DNA from: Idiomarina zobellii
GTDB lineage: Bacteria; Pseudomonadota; Gammaproteobacteria; Enterobacterales; Alteromonadaceae
Assembly (NCBI RefSeq): GCF_900100855.1
Contig: NZ_FNCB01000001.1
Location: 124,001 to 188,000, forward strand
Length of the DNA: 64,000 nt
Reading direction: 5' to 3'
Shown: one piece after another, positions 47,511-57,105 of the stretch
How the letters are laid out: the number at the start of each line of letters is the position of its first letter
Numbering within the stretch: position 1 is the stretch's first letter
The notes under the pieces: generated by a model
The model's input: only the letters and a program-made list of their open reading frames with translations
What the model was told of the DNA's origin: nothing
Database searches by the model: none
Translations under genes and position numbers: made by a program

Positions 47511-48209
47511 ATGAAACACATCGTTTTCTCTTTGTTCATTCTTTTGGCTTTGCCTTTTTCAGCAACCGCAGAAAAGTATTGGTCGGACACCAGTCTCACC
47601 TACTTAAATGGTAGTGACTATGAAGTTGGCGACCCTGACCGCCAGGTTATCACTCTTGAGTACGTTGGCGGGTACAGTTGGGGCAAGATCTTCTCTTTCG
47701 CCGACCGTTTAGAATCTGATAACGGCGATACAGAAACCTATATTGAGGTCTCTCCGGAAGTCTACTTCGTGCAGTTTGAAGACAACATCGTCAACAATTT
47801 AAGCGTTACCACGACCGCAGAAGTTGGTGACGGTTTTACTCACTACCTTTATGGCATAGGCGCAGCTTTCGATATACCTGGCTTTCAGTTTTTTGAAGTT
47901 GATGCGTACAGGAGAAACAATGATGGTTTCGACAACAACTACCAAGTGACCTTGTCTTGGGGAGTACCTTTCTCTGTTGGTGAAACCCAATGGATGTACG
48001 ATGGCTTTTTAGATTACGCCTCTGGTATTAGCGGTATCGGTCCGGCTAATATGAACTTCACTTCACAGCTCAAGTGGAATTTAGCGCCTTATTTTGACCT
48101 GTCTGCGCCACTTTACGTTGGTGTCGAGTACGTTTACTGGCGCAACAAGTTTTATATTGATGGTGTTAACGAGAAAAACCCGAATTTATTGATTAAATGG
48201 CACTTTTAA
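47511..48209 (+). CDS. Nucleoside-channel (Tsx/OmpK) family outer-membrane protein
   Basis: A 232-residue exported protein. The signal peptide is about 1-20 (MKHIVFSLFILLALPFSATA). The mature part begins KYWSDTSLTYLNGSDYEVGDPDRQVITLEYVGGYSWGKIFSFADRLE, which is the OmpK/Tsx pattern, and continues with amphipathic beta strands ending in the C-terminal Phe (IKWHF) expected for barrel assembly. It may pass nucleosides across the outer membrane, complementing NupC/Udk. A hairpin overlaps its stop codon. Confidence 0.83.
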   Translation: MKHIVFSLFILLALPFSATAEKYWSDTSLTYLNGSDYEVGDPDRQVITLEYVGGYSWGKIFSFADRLESDNGDTETYIEVSPEVYFVQFEDNIVNNLSVTTTAEVGDGFTHYLYGIGAAFDIPGFQFFEVDAYRRNNDGFDNNYQVTLSWGVPFSVGETQWMYDGFLDYASGISGIGPANMNFTSQLKWNLAPYFDLSAPLYVGVEYVYWRNKFYIDGVNEKNPNLLIKWHF

Positions 48210-48220
48210 GTGCCATTTTT
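48195..48220 (+). terminator. Terminator of the Tsx/OmpK-like gene
   Basis: An AAATGGCACTT / AAGTGCCATTT stem with a very short central turn overlaps the stop codon and runs into TTTTT. Confidence 0.75.
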
Positions 48221-48314
48221 CTATAGATGATACACCCCTTGATAATCCGCAACAGACACTTGCCGTGCGAGAATGTCACAGATGCTCTTGCGGTGGCTTG
48301 CATAGATACAATAG

Positions 48315-49790
48315 TCATACAGCATCCTTTTCTATGCGATCACGGCCGTTTCGCTTTGCTTGTAATAACGCCCTATCAGCCCGGTCAACAGCGACCATAA
48401 TATGTTCATTTTTTGATACCTGTGCCACACCAAAGCTGCATGACAAACGCTCTGCAAGTGATGGTATGACTATTTTCGATATACCCTCTCTCAGTTTATG
48501 CGCAACACCCACAGCATGGCTTTGATCGGTATCAGGGAGTAAAATCATAAACTCGTCACCACCAAAGCGACCGAGTACATCCGACTCCCGCAACTGCGCA
48601 TTGACCGCATTGGTAATTTCAACAAGCGCTGAGTCACCAACAATATGACCATAAGTGTCATTAATTGATTTAAACTTATCGAGATCAAACATAATGACTG
48701 AAATAGGTTTGTTACGTCGCCGAGCCATTTTCAGTAGTAAGTCCGCTTGTTGCATAAAGTGTTCACGAGAGGCCGCGCTTGTTAAACCGTCTTGCGACAC
48801 TTGATGCGTCAAGTATTGATTATGTGCGACTAGCGCCGGAACCGTTAATCCAAACCATGCCGTTGACGCTATAACAGTGACCGCAAACTGATACACAATT
48901 GCGTAGTCCATTAACCCCAATAGACCAATAGAGAAGGCCGTAATGGTACTAAAAACAGCAAGTGCTATAGCGGTTTTTAATGGCGACTCGGTATAGGAAA
49001 TCCAAAGTAAAGGTAAAATTAAAAAGAAGACCAGAAAGGCAGCCTCTTCATAGCTGGAAAACATAGAAATGACTAAGCAAACTGCCAGCATAATGACAAT
49101 AATTAGCAACTTTGTAGAAAAGGACGACCAACTGCCCCCACCTTCGGTAAACTTTAAGCCGCCTAACCAGCGTTCTATTTGTGGGTAGCGCCAACTCACC
49201 AACGCAATGAAAATAGGCGTGAGCACAATAACGCCACTCAAGTCCCCTATCCACCAAGGCAGCCAGGTGTACCAAAGCGCCTCAGCTTGAAGCAAATTAC
49301 CGGAAATCATGACCTCAGTACCCAACCACGCCGCGCAAAATGATGACAGTGCAGCAATACCTAAAAACGTCATAATGGTGTTAGACAAACCGTGGCTGCC
49401 TAAGCGAAGTAGTTTGGAGCGCAATAACCACGCCCCTAAGAAATAAGGCACCGTATGAGCTACTCCAAAACTCACACCAGTAACCAGCAACTCTTTAACA
49501 GGCGTTAGATCACCGTATAAATCCGAGACCCACAACGTGGTAATAACACCTCCCAGCAGTATTGCCGGGAACGCTCGCCAACTCATGACCAAAAAAGCCG
49601 CAAATGTCAGACCCGCCGGTGGAAACCAAATACTGGCGTGGGGGCCGTACTCCATGACAGCGGCAACACGCCACAAGAGTAACCAGGCCAGCGTTAGAAA
49701 AAATGTTCGTAGTAGGTATTGGCGCAAAATTAGCTTCTTTTTATTTTTCGTTATGCTTCTAACTGTTATCAAAAAACGCTCAAAAGGCAA
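48315..49790 (-). CDS. MASE1-GGDEF membrane diguanylate cyclase
   Basis: A 491-residue integral membrane cyclase. Residues about 25-320 form a MASE1 sensor with eight or so helices; WFPPAGLTFA and WWIGDLSGVIVLTP are typical MASE1 stretches. The C-terminal GGDEF domain (about 335-490) has an intact RFGGDEF active site and FDLDKFKSINDTYGH, so c-di-GMP synthesis is expected. No RxxD inhibitory site is seen before GGDEF (RESDVLGRF gives RESD at the right spacing, so product inhibition is in fact possible). The given start is a TTG; internal TTG starts are alternatives, so the first 20 residues are uncertain. Confidence 0.9.
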   Translation of the reverse strand: MPFERFLITVRSITKNKKKLILRQYLLRTFFLTLAWLLLWRVAAVMEYGPHASIWFPPAGLTFAAFLVMSWRAFPAILLGGVITTLWVSDLYGDLTPVKELLVTGVSFGVAHTVPYFLGAWLLRSKLLRLGSHGLSNTIMTFLGIAALSSFCAAWLGTEVMISGNLLQAEALWYTWLPWWIGDLSGVIVLTPIFIALVSWRYPQIERWLGGLKFTEGGGSWSSFSTKLLIIVIMLAVCLVISMFSSYEEAAFLVFFLILPLLWISYTESPLKTAIALAVFSTITAFSIGLLGLMDYAIVYQFAVTVIASTAWFGLTVPALVAHNQYLTHQVSQDGLTSAASREHFMQQADLLLKMARRRNKPISVIMFDLDKFKSINDTYGHIVGDSALVEITNAVNAQLRESDVLGRFGGDEFMILLPDTDQSHAVGVAHKLREGISKIVIPSLAERLSCSFGVAQVSKNEHIMVAVDRADRALLQAKRNGRDRIEKDAV

Positions 49791-49851
49791 CCTTTAGTGT
49801 ATTGACGAAGGTAATTTAACTTGCTTCACTCAAGCTAATAAGGAGTGAAAC

Positions 49852-51528
49852 ATGACGCAACAATACCCAAAAGCCGATGAGTTCATGGCCAGCACGCATG
49901 AAGTTGAAAACCAGCCGGAGCCTTTAGAAAACTATAATCTCTATTTAGCTGACAAGGCGCTTCAAGCGGCGGTCGAACGTGAGGGAGCCAGCTGGGCCTA
50001 TTCTGACCTTATTGCTTTTGGTGCACTGGTCGGTCAACGTGAAAGTATTGAGCTTGGGTTTCAGGCAAACAAATATCCGCCGGAGCTGAGAACTCACGAC
50101 CGCTATGGGCATCGTATTGATCAGGTCGACTTTCACCCCAGTTATCACCAATTAATGACAACCGCCATTGAGCATGGGTTGCATGCCAGCCCCTGGAGCG
50201 ACCCTAAACCGGGAGCTCATGTGGCTCGCGCCGCAAAATATTACCTGCATACTCAAGTCGAAGCCGCGCACGGCTGCCCTATTACGATGACCTTTGCCGC
50301 TCTTCCGGCTCTGCGCCACCAACCCAATTTACTCAAAGAGTGGGCGCCTAAAATCACAGCCCGCGTTTATGACCCAAACAATCGTCCTCATACCGAAAAA
50401 AGCGCCGTGACGATTGGTATGGCGATGACCGAAAAGCAAGGTGGCTCTGACGTGCGTCGAAATTCGACTCGCGCTTACGCCATTAGTCAACAAGGCTCAG
50501 GGGAAGCCTATGAGCTCATTGGACACAAATGGTTTGTTTCAGCACCTATGTGTGACGCTTTTCTTGTATTAGCACAAACGACAAATGGTTTATCGTGCTT
50601 TTTAGTCCCCCGCTGGCGTCCCGACGGCTCAAAAAATCCGCTACAAATACAGCAGTTGAAACAAAAAATGGGCAATGCCGCCAACGCTTCCAGCGAAACC
50701 GAGTTGCGCGGAGCTTTGGGCTGGATGGTCGGCGAAGAAGGTCGCGGTGTTCGCACGATTATCGAAATGGTTGCTACCACTCGCTACGACTGCATGATTG
50801 GCTCGTCGTCCGGCATGCGCCAAGCTGTGGCTCAAGCCATCCATCACGCCTCGAATCGGGAAGCTTTCGGTGCCCGGTTAAGCGAACAACCGCTCATGCA
50901 AAACTTGCTGGCTGACCTGGCAATAGAAAGTGAAGCAGCTATGACATACACCATGCGCATTGCCCGAGCAATGGACAACCAGAACAGCGAGCATGAAAAG
51001 CTGTTGTCCCGCATTGCCACACCCGTTGGCAAATACTGGATTTGCAAGCGTACACCGAACCATGCCTACGAGGCGATGGAAGTCATTGGCGGCAGCGGTG
51101 TTATGGAAAACCATATTATGCCGCGTTTATTCCGGGAGTCGCCGGTGAATGCGATATGGGAAGGCAGCGGCAATGTTCAGTGCCTTGATATTTTGCGTGC
51201 AATTGAAAAACAGCCGGAGGTTCTCGATGCGTACTTTACTGAATTAGAGAAGGCTCAGGGAGCGGATCGACACTTTGATACCTTTGTGCGTAGCTTAAAA
51301 TCTGAATTTAGTGATATAAGCACTCTGCAATATCAGGCAAGGACTATTGCGGACAAAATGGCGGTAGGCTTGCAGGGGGCACTATTACTGCAACACTCCA
51401 CAAATGATGTTGCTGACGCCTTTTGCAAAAGCCGCTTAGCGTCCAATAGTGGCTTGAATTACGGGACCATGCCGAGTGGGCTTAATTGTGCTGCGATCGT
51501 CGAAAGGGGCGCGCCAACAAACGAATAA
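49852..51528 (+). CDS. aidB: AidB-type acyl-CoA dehydrogenase family protein
   Basis: A 558-residue flavoprotein most like E. coli AidB (about 540), which belongs to the adaptive response to alkylation and binds DNA. AidB-like blocks are the N-terminal NYNLYLADKALQAAV, TGMAMTEKQGGSDVR-type sequence (IGMAMTEKQGGSDVR), EVIGGSGVMEN, and NAIWEGSGNVQCLDILRA. AGGAG precedes the ATG. No Ada regulator or Ada box is visible nearby. Its last 47 nt overlap a convergent DUF2937 gene, and the extra C-terminal residues come from that overlap. Confidence 0.88.
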   Translation: MTQQYPKADEFMASTHEVENQPEPLENYNLYLADKALQAAVEREGASWAYSDLIAFGALVGQRESIELGFQANKYPPELRTHDRYGHRIDQVDFHPSYHQLMTTAIEHGLHASPWSDPKPGAHVARAAKYYLHTQVEAAHGCPITMTFAALPALRHQPNLLKEWAPKITARVYDPNNRPHTEKSAVTIGMAMTEKQGGSDVRRNSTRAYAISQQGSGEAYELIGHKWFVSAPMCDAFLVLAQTTNGLSCFLVPRWRPDGSKNPLQIQQLKQKMGNAANASSETELRGALGWMVGEEGRGVRTIIEMVATTRYDCMIGSSSGMRQAVAQAIHHASNREAFGARLSEQPLMQNLLADLAIESEAAMTYTMRIARAMDNQNSEHEKLLSRIATPVGKYWICKRTPNHAYEAMEVIGGSGVMENHIMPRLFRESPVNAIWEGSGNVQCLDILRAIEKQPEVLDAYFTELEKAQGADRHFDTFVRSLKSEFSDISTLQYQARTIADKMAVGLQGALLLQHSTNDVADAFCKSRLASNSGLNYGTMPSGLNCAAIVERGAPTNE

Positions 51529-51988
51529 ATAATTCACCAACAATAGCCAGCACTAAGCCGCAAACCAAGCCAAATAGGATAGCGCCCGGGTTCAGCTTAA
51601 CAGTGTAGGAAAAGTCGCTTCTGACTTCCTGTTGTATATCTGGTACAGGAGAAATAAAAGCCTGAGTATAAGCGTTCCAGGCACTTTCATTAAATTCATT
51701 CAACGCACTGAGTAATAGCTGGTGGCGTGTGTATATAACGCTAATGCTTTGCCCGCCTTCCCGGAAGACAATATCGTCACTGGCCTCATAGTGAGCAATG
51801 AGCTGTTCGATATCACCGTCAAAAAACTTTTCTGCTTCATCTCTGAATGCATCAAGGCTTTTCTCTGACTCTATTAGATGAGCATTAAGACTTTTGCCGT
51901 ATTGATCAACAAAGCCCGGTAATTGAATACCAGCCAGTACGCCCAGAATCAGTAAAATAATTCTCAGGTAAGATGTGACAACACCCAT
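51482..51988 (-). CDS. DUF2937 membrane protein
   Basis: A 168-residue protein with an N-terminal hydrophobic helix (about 7-27), a periplasmic-side helical stretch rich in Glu and Asp, and a C-terminal helix (about 133-157) before a short basic tail. The start GVVTSYLRIILLILGVLAGIQLPGFVDQYGK is the usual DUF2937 opening. Function unknown. It converges on and overlaps aidB by 47 nt. Confidence 0.8.
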   Translation of the reverse strand: MGVVTSYLRIILLILGVLAGIQLPGFVDQYGKSLNAHLIESEKSLDAFRDEAEKFFDGDIEQLIAHYEASDDIVFREGGQSISVIYTRHQLLLSALNEFNESAWNAYTQAFISPVPDIQQEVRSDFSYTVKLNPGAILFGLVCGLVLAIVGELFIRLLARPFRRSQHN

Positions 51989-52074
51989 GCTCTCTCCTTA
52001 CGCAGTCTAAAACAACTCTAGGCTAGACCATGGACAATAATCAAACAAAATTACACGACTTAACGCAAGACTCA

Positions 52075-52977
52075 CTAACCCGTCAGAACAACGGCGTTCT
52101 TGCCTTCCTTTTTAGCCTGATACATAGCCCGGTCTGCCCGCGCCATAATATTTTCAACAGTGTAATGCTCTGACGGTTTGTCGCATTGGCATAAACCTAT
52201 AGACAAGGTGACCGGCAACTTTGCATGCCCTATTCCGCTGACTAATTCAGCTCTTAAGCGTTCCATCATTTGCTCAGCGTCACTTGCTGCAATCATCGGA
52301 TGAATGGTCGCAAACTCGTCGCCGCCAATACGAGCGACATAATCGGTATGCCGACTGTGCAAACGAATAAGTTCAGCTATCTTTTGTAGGACTTCATCAC
52401 CATACTGGTGACCGTACTCGTCGTTAATTTCTTTAAAGTCATCAAGATCAATAAAGCTAACGGCGAACGGCGTTCCATGCTGCTCCAACTGCGTAATTTC
52501 ATCGGTCAACTGCGCTGTAAACGCTCGTCGGTTCATTATGCCAGTTAAATGATCCGTCAGCGCCTGACGTTTTTCAAACTCCAGCTCCAAACGAATTTTA
52601 TCTTCCGCTTTTTTTAGCAACGTGTAATCGCGAGCTATCGCAATGCCAAACAGTTCACCATCAATTTCCATCTGGTTCAGCATAATATCAACATAAAACT
52701 TAGAACCATCACGGCGAACGGCGGGAAAAATTAGGCCGTTCCCCATTGAACGCCGCCCAGGGTGTTTAAAAAACTTCACCAGGTGTTCATCGTGCTTTTC
52801 CCGGAATTCTTCGGGCAATAAGCAATTTAACGGCATTTCCAACATTGAAGACGACGAATAACCAAACATTGTCGCTGCTGCTTGATTCACAGCGACAATC
52901 AACCCTTCAGTGTTTATAACGACTGCACCATCGGGAATAATCTCGAGAAAATCGGTAAAGGCTTGTTTTACTTCCAT
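52075..52977 (-). CDS. PAS-GGDEF diguanylate cyclase
   Basis: A 300-residue cytoplasmic protein: a PAS domain (about 5-120, with GAVVINTEGLIVAVNQAAATMFGY and RRDGSKFYVDIMLN) followed by GGDEF (about 140-300) with intact ARIGGDEFA and FIDLDDFKEINDEYGHQ. Synthesis of c-di-GMP is expected. The second of two close ATGs (52977) is chosen because GGAG lies 7 nt before it but almost touches the first. It is monocistronic and divergent from rhlE. Confidence 0.92.
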   Translation of the reverse strand: MEVKQAFTDFLEIIPDGAVVINTEGLIVAVNQAAATMFGYSSSSMLEMPLNCLLPEEFREKHDEHLVKFFKHPGRRSMGNGLIFPAVRRDGSKFYVDIMLNQMEIDGELFGIAIARDYTLLKKAEDKIRLELEFEKRQALTDHLTGIMNRRAFTAQLTDEITQLEQHGTPFAVSFIDLDDFKEINDEYGHQYGDEVLQKIAELIRLHSRHTDYVARIGGDEFATIHPMIAASDAEQMMERLRAELVSGIGHAKLPVTLSIGLCQCDKPSEHYTVENIMARADRAMYQAKKEGKNAVVLTG

Positions 52978-53156
52978 GAGCATTCTCCGTTACAGCACAG
53001 CCCTTTAAAGCGAATGTTTTAACTAAGATAACTAATATATAACAGTTCTGTTGAAGCTTTAAGCAAAATCGCCCAGAAGCGGTTTAGAATAGCTTCTCCG
53101 AAGGTAAAACTTGACTCAGATCAAATAGAATTACTGAATCCGAGTTACGGAGAATG

Positions 53157-53165
53157 TGATATAGT
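53157..53165 (+). promoter_or_regulatory. Extended -10 promoter candidate for rhlE
   Basis: TGATATAGT gives TGn followed by TATAGT, an extended -10, with no convincing -35. It would give a leader of about 50 nt. A TTGACT at 53111 has no good -10 partner. Confidence 0.35.
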
Positions 53166-53219
53166 GCAGGGAAAGTCACAGCAAGTGTGATGCCTACTTA
53201 AAACAATTCCCGGAGCTTC

Positions 53220-54473
53220 ATGTCCACAGAACAAAATCAGAGTTCGTTCCAGTCACTAGGACTGAACGACAATATCTTACGAGCCGTAAATGAATGCGGT
53301 TATACCACCCCTACCCCGATTCAAGAGCAAGCCATTCCGACCGTAATGAGAGGTCATGACTTACTGGCAGCGGCACAAACCGGAACCGGGAAAACAGCAG
53401 GCTTCACGCTTCCTTTATTGCATAACTTGTCTTTGACGAAGACAGAAAGTAAGCCTGTTATTCGAGCGCTAATATTAACACCGACACGCGAGTTAGCAGC
53501 TCAGGTTGAGGATAACCTCAACACCTACGCAAAATACACAGGCCTTAAGTCGCTGGTCATTTTCGGTGGTGTTGGTATCAACCCGCAAATTAATGCGTTA
53601 CGTCGCGGCGTCGATATCTTAGTTGCGACACCAGGACGACTGCTTGATCACAGCCGTCAAGGAACGGTCGACTTGAGCGAGATTGATGTACTGATATTAG
53701 ATGAAGCCGATCGCATGCTGGACATGGGTTTTATTCATGACATTAAGAAAGTCATGAAGCTGATTCCTGAACAGCGTCAGACACTGCTGTTCTCGGCGAC
53801 GTTTTCTAAAGAAATTAAAGCGCTGGCTCAGCAGTTTATGCATCAACCTAAACTGGTGGAAGTTGCTCGACAAAATGCCACTGCTGACACGATTGAGCAA
53901 CGCGTTTATCCGGTTGATAAAAAACGCAAACGTGAGTTACTAAGCTACTTGATTGGCAGCAGAAACTGGCGGCAAGTATTAGTCTTTACTCGTACCAAGC
54001 ATGGAGCCAATCGTTTGGCGACTCAACTTAGCGACGACGGTCTACCAGCAATGGCTATTCACGGCAATAAAAGCCAGGGCGCCAGAACCAAAGCTTTAGC
54101 GCAGTTTAAAGCAGGAAAGTTACGTGTTTTAGTCGCAACCGATATTGCGGCACGTGGCATTGATATCGATGAATTACCACACGTTATCAATTTCGAATTA
54201 CCGCAGGTTGCCGAAGACTACGTACACCGAATTGGCCGAACCGGGCGTGCCGGCAGTGAGGGTGAAGCGGCTTCTTTGGTCTGTGTGGACGAGCACAAGT
54301 TGCTGCGCGACATTGAAAAACTAACTAAAAACGAAATACCCAAAGAAGTGGTTCCGGGCTTTGAGCCTGATCCAAGCATAAAACCAGAGCCTATCCAAAA
54401 ACCCAGAGGTAGCCGACCAAATAATTCGCGCCGCGCACCACGACAAAAACGTCCAGCGACACGGCGCTCATAA
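53220..54473 (+). CDS. rhlE: DEAD-box RNA helicase, RhlE type
   Basis: A 417-residue ATP-dependent RNA helicase. The motifs in order are: Q motif ([11 protein letters not shown]), Walker [29 protein letters not shown] in [17 protein letters not shown], then the second domain with [10 protein letters not shown]. The tail (about 375-417) is short, basic and proline-rich, as in RhlE. It probably remodels structured RNA during ribosome assembly or cold growth. It stands alone, with GGAG before its ATG. Confidence 0.93.
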   Translation: MSTEQNQSSFQSLGLNDNILRAVNECGYTTPTPIQEQAIPTVMRGHDLLAAAQTGTGKTAGFTLPLLHNLSLTKTESKPVIRALILTPTRELAAQVEDNLNTYAKYTGLKSLVIFGGVGINPQINALRRGVDILVATPGRLLDHSRQGTVDLSEIDVLILDEADRMLDMGFIHDIKKVMKLIPEQRQTLLFSATFSKEIKALAQQFMHQPKLVEVARQNATADTIEQRVYPVDKKRKRELLSYLIGSRNWRQVLVFTRTKHGANRLATQLSDDGLPAMAIHGNKSQGARTKALAQFKAGKLRVLVATDIAARGIDIDELPHVINFELPQVAEDYVHRIGRTGRAGSEGEAASLVCVDEHKLLRDIEKLTKNEIPKEVVPGFEPDPSIKPEPIQKPRGSRPNNSRRAPRQKRPATRRS

Positions 54474-54493
54474 CCTTACTGGTCGCGGGGGTG

Positions 54494-55405
54494 TTACTTT
54501 AAGAAATCCAGCCCCCCCGTTACCGCAGCGACCTGGGCTTCAATACACTGCTCAGGCGTTGCTTTTGGGCTGTCGGGGTAAACTTCTGTAGTTGTGGCGT
54601 ACTCGGCTTTACTGAAGCTAATGCAAAGTCCAAGCTTAGACGTTGGCAGTAAAATAACACCACGCTGAGCAATGTCTTCACCAATCAGTTTATTCTCTTC
54701 GTCAGCGTCCGCTATATGTGTGACTTTCTCGACAGAGTCCAGTACGGCCTTCTGGAATTCAGGATAAGGCTTCTCAGCATTCCCCACCAAATAAAAGCCG
54801 TCAGGAATATTCCAGTTGGTGTTCACAGTACCGTCCATTGCGGCTTTTGCCGGACGAAATTCACTGTTGTCAGTATCGGTCGTTTCATGCAAGTCAATGT
54901 GTGCCAGAATATCTACGTCCAAACCAGCGACATACTTCATAATATGCGCGCACTCACCTGCCGGTGACTCAGCAACAAATGAACGGTTCGGATCAATCGC
55001 GGCCGGGTTCCAACGGTTAATGGTTTCATAACCCCATGGGCTTAAACATGGCGCAACAACGACATTAAAGTGCTCAGCATAACTATTGGCTTTGGTTTCA
55101 ATAAAACGCAGCGCGCCGTGAACACCACTTGTTTCATAGCCATGCACACCGCCAGTGACTAATACCGTTGGCTTACTACTGTCCCAGCTCTTGGTTTTCA
55201 CTGCGAACAACGGATAAGTAGCGCTCTCATAAGCCAATTCACCATATTGCTCAACGTCAAAATCGTTTTTAAATGTTTCTATCTTACTGACAACATCATC
55301 AAAGTATGAACGCTTTTGAGTTTGCTCCGCTAACCATTGCGCTTTTTCTTCTGCACCCCACGGCTTACCCGGAGTACCAATGTGGTAAATCGTTTCTTGC
55401 GTCAT
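54494..55405 (-). CDS. M14-family zinc carboxypeptidase
   Basis: A 303-residue protein without a signal peptide. The zinc site can be read as H88-x2-E91 (GGVHGYETSG) and H173 (HIDLHETTD); DPNRSF at 138-143 supplies the substrate-carboxylate Asn-Arg pair. Near the C-terminus TTEVYPDSP could hold the general-base glutamate. It fits a cytoplasmic M14 peptidase or deacylase; the substrate is unknown. It converges with rhlE. Confidence 0.82.
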   Translation of the reverse strand: MTQETIYHIGTPGKPWGAEEKAQWLAEQTQKRSYFDDVVSKIETFKNDFDVEQYGELAYESATYPLFAVKTKSWDSSKPTVLVTGGVHGYETSGVHGALRFIETKANSYAEHFNVVVAPCLSPWGYETINRWNPAAIDPNRSFVAESPAGECAHIMKYVAGLDVDILAHIDLHETTDTDNSEFRPAKAAMDGTVNTNWNIPDGFYLVGNAEKPYPEFQKAVLDSVEKVTHIADADEENKLIGEDIAQRGVILLPTSKLGLCISFSKAEYATTTEVYPDSPKATPEQCIEAQVAAVTGGLDFLK

Positions 55406-55474
55406 AGTCTGATCCTATCCATTACGTCTTTGAAAGAGGCAGCTATACTACCAAAATCTTCACAAGCACCAAAG

Positions 55475-55786
55475 CTAAGCCGCTTTAGTCGACTCTTTAC
55501 TTTCTGCTTTATTGTCAGCTTTCTCTGTCGGTGCTTTTTCCGCTTTCGGCTTTTTCGGTTTCTTAGCGCCCAGAGCAATTAATACATTTTCTCGTTCTTT
55601 CGCTAAAAACATCGCCATATCTTCAAGCTGCTTGTCGTCAGTAAAAAGCTCGCTGCTTTCAATTAAGGGCGTTAGCGCCTCTGCCATATCCAACATTTTA
55701 TCGTGTGCATCAGCTTCGGCTTTCGAGGTAAATGTCATTTTTTCGGCTCCATCGCGAATCACTACGTATTGGGTTACTACAGCCAT
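55475..55786 (-). CDS. yebG: YebG-family SOS protein
   Basis: A 103-residue protein whose first 75 residues follow YebG closely (MAVVTQYVVIRDGAEKMTFTSKAEADAHDKMLDMA). The tail (75-103) is Lys/Glu/Ala-rich and probably disordered. YebG is a DNA-damage-inducible protein of unknown biochemical function. A well-formed LexA box lies about 30 nt upstream of the start, independent support for SOS control. Confidence 0.93.
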   Translation of the reverse strand: MAVVTQYVVIRDGAEKMTFTSKAEADAHDKMLDMAEALTPLIESSELFTDDKQLEDMAMFLAKERENVLIALGAKKPKKPKAEKAPTEKADNKAESKESTKAA

Positions 55787-55814
55787 GGTTGTGTCCTTTG
55801 CTGAGGTTTACAGA

Positions 55815-55834
55815 TACTGGTTATTTGTACAGTA
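55815..55834. promoter_or_regulatory. LexA (SOS) box upstream of yebG
   Basis: TACTGG-N8-ACAGTA with core CTG-N10-CAG: it matches the gammaproteobacterial LexA consensus except for one base (G for T after CTG). It lies 29 nt from the yebG start and about 87 nt from the divergent MFS gene start, so it may control one or both. Confidence 0.8.
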
Positions 55835-55920
55835 TAAAGCAAGTAATTGCAATAGCTGCCACATTCGCTAAACTGCGCACTCTTAATAAAGACGATAAGT
55901 ACAGGAATACAGCCAGCCCC

Positions 55921-57105
55921 ATGACTCAGTTCTCCAAAGCACAAGTTCGACTGGCTATATTTGCCATGGCCATTGGCAGTTTTGCTATTGGTATCGGTGA
56001 GTTCGTGATTATGGGTTTGCTGCCTGACGTCGCTACCGATTTTAATACTGACACGCGTACAACCGGGCACTTAATCAGTCTTTACGCTTTAGGTGTTGTT
56101 GTCGGTGCGCCACTTATTACTATCCTCTTTGCGCGCTTTCCTCGTAAGCCTATGCTACTCATACTGTTGTTCGTTTTCGCTATTGGTAATTTTGCCAGCG
56201 CATCGGCCGATAATTACTTTTTGCTGCAAATTTTACGATTTCTAACTGGTCTGCCGCATGGGGCTTATTTTGGCATAGCCTGTTTGGTCGCTGCCGATAT
56301 GGTACGCCGGAACCAACGCGGTATGGCTGTCACTATGGTTATGATGGGCCTTACCATCGCCATTTTGGTTGGTAACCCTCTAGCTACATGGCTCGGGCAG
56401 CTCATCGACTGGCGTACGGTCTACCACACTGTTGGTGCATTAGGTTTAGTTGCACTGGTTATGATTGCACTTGTGGTTCCACAACATCCAAACGAACAAA
56501 AAACCTCTGCTCGAGGCGAAATGAGAGCCTTACAGAACCCACAGGTTTGGCTAACGCTGGCTATTGGCGCTATCGGTTTTGGCGGCATGTTTGCGGTTTT
56601 AAGCTACATAGCCCCCACCTTGATTAACGCTACCGGACTGGCTCCCCACTGGATACCTATTGCATTGCTTATCTACGGTATCGGCTCGTTAGCAGGAAGT
56701 TTAGTCGGCGGTTGGGCAGCGGACCGAAGCCTTAAGTTAACGATTGGTGGCTCACTTATTTGGTCAGCGGTTGTACTAGGTATTTTCCCCTTTACGCTAG
56801 AAAGCATTTGGAGCGTTATGCCAATGGTCCTGCTACTTGGCAGTGCAGCGGCTTTGGTTCCCGCGCTTCAGGTTCGCCTTATGGATGTAGCGGGAGAAGC
56901 ACAAACCTTAGCCGCATCGCTGAATCACTCGGCATTTAACGCGGCCAACGCCTTAGGCGCCTGGCTAGGTGGTTTAGCTATTGTTTCCCCCCTGAGCTGG
57001 CAAGGTACCGGTTGGGTCGGCTGCGGTTTGTCCCTCGCAGGCTTATTGCTATTCTGGATCACTAAAGAACACAGCCGTAAAGCGCCCGATATTATTAGCC
57101 TTTAG
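55921..57105 (+). CDS. MFS transporter (AraJ/PbuE-like drug:H+ antiporter)
   Basis: A 394-residue transporter with 12 predicted helices. GEFVIMGLLPDVATDF in helix 1 and the GVVVGAPLITILFARFPRK loop fit the DHA1 AraJ/YdhP group of exporters. The ATG at 55921 is chosen since it starts the family N-terminus (MTQFSKAQVRLAIF). The open frame extends 63 codons upstream across the yebG promoter, which is unlikely to be coding. It shares the yebG intergenic region with its LexA box. It ends 11 nt into the convergent flavin reductase. Confidence 0.88.
   Translation: MTQFSKAQVRLAIFAMAIGSFAIGIGEFVIMGLLPDVATDFNTDTRTTGHLISLYALGVVVGAPLITILFARFPRKPMLLILLFVFAIGNFASASADNYFLLQILRFLTGLPHGAYFGIACLVAADMVRRNQRGMAVTMVMMGLTIAILVGNPLATWLGQLIDWRTVYHTVGALGLVALVMIALVVPQHPNEQKTSARGEMRALQNPQVWLTLAIGAIGFGGMFAVLSYIAPTLINATGLAPHWIPIALLIYGIGSLAGSLVGGWAADRSLKLTIGGSLIWSAVVLGIFPFTLESIWSVMPMVLLLGSAAALVPALQVRLMDVAGEAQTLAASLNHSAFNAANALGAWLGGLAIVSPLSWQGTGWVGCGLSLAGLLLFWITKEHSRKAPDIISL

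Noticed and set aside
55732-55920. 63-codon upstream extension of the MFS transporter
   Set aside because: It would cross the yebG start and LexA box, and lacks family similarity; the ATG at 55921 starts the expected N-terminus.
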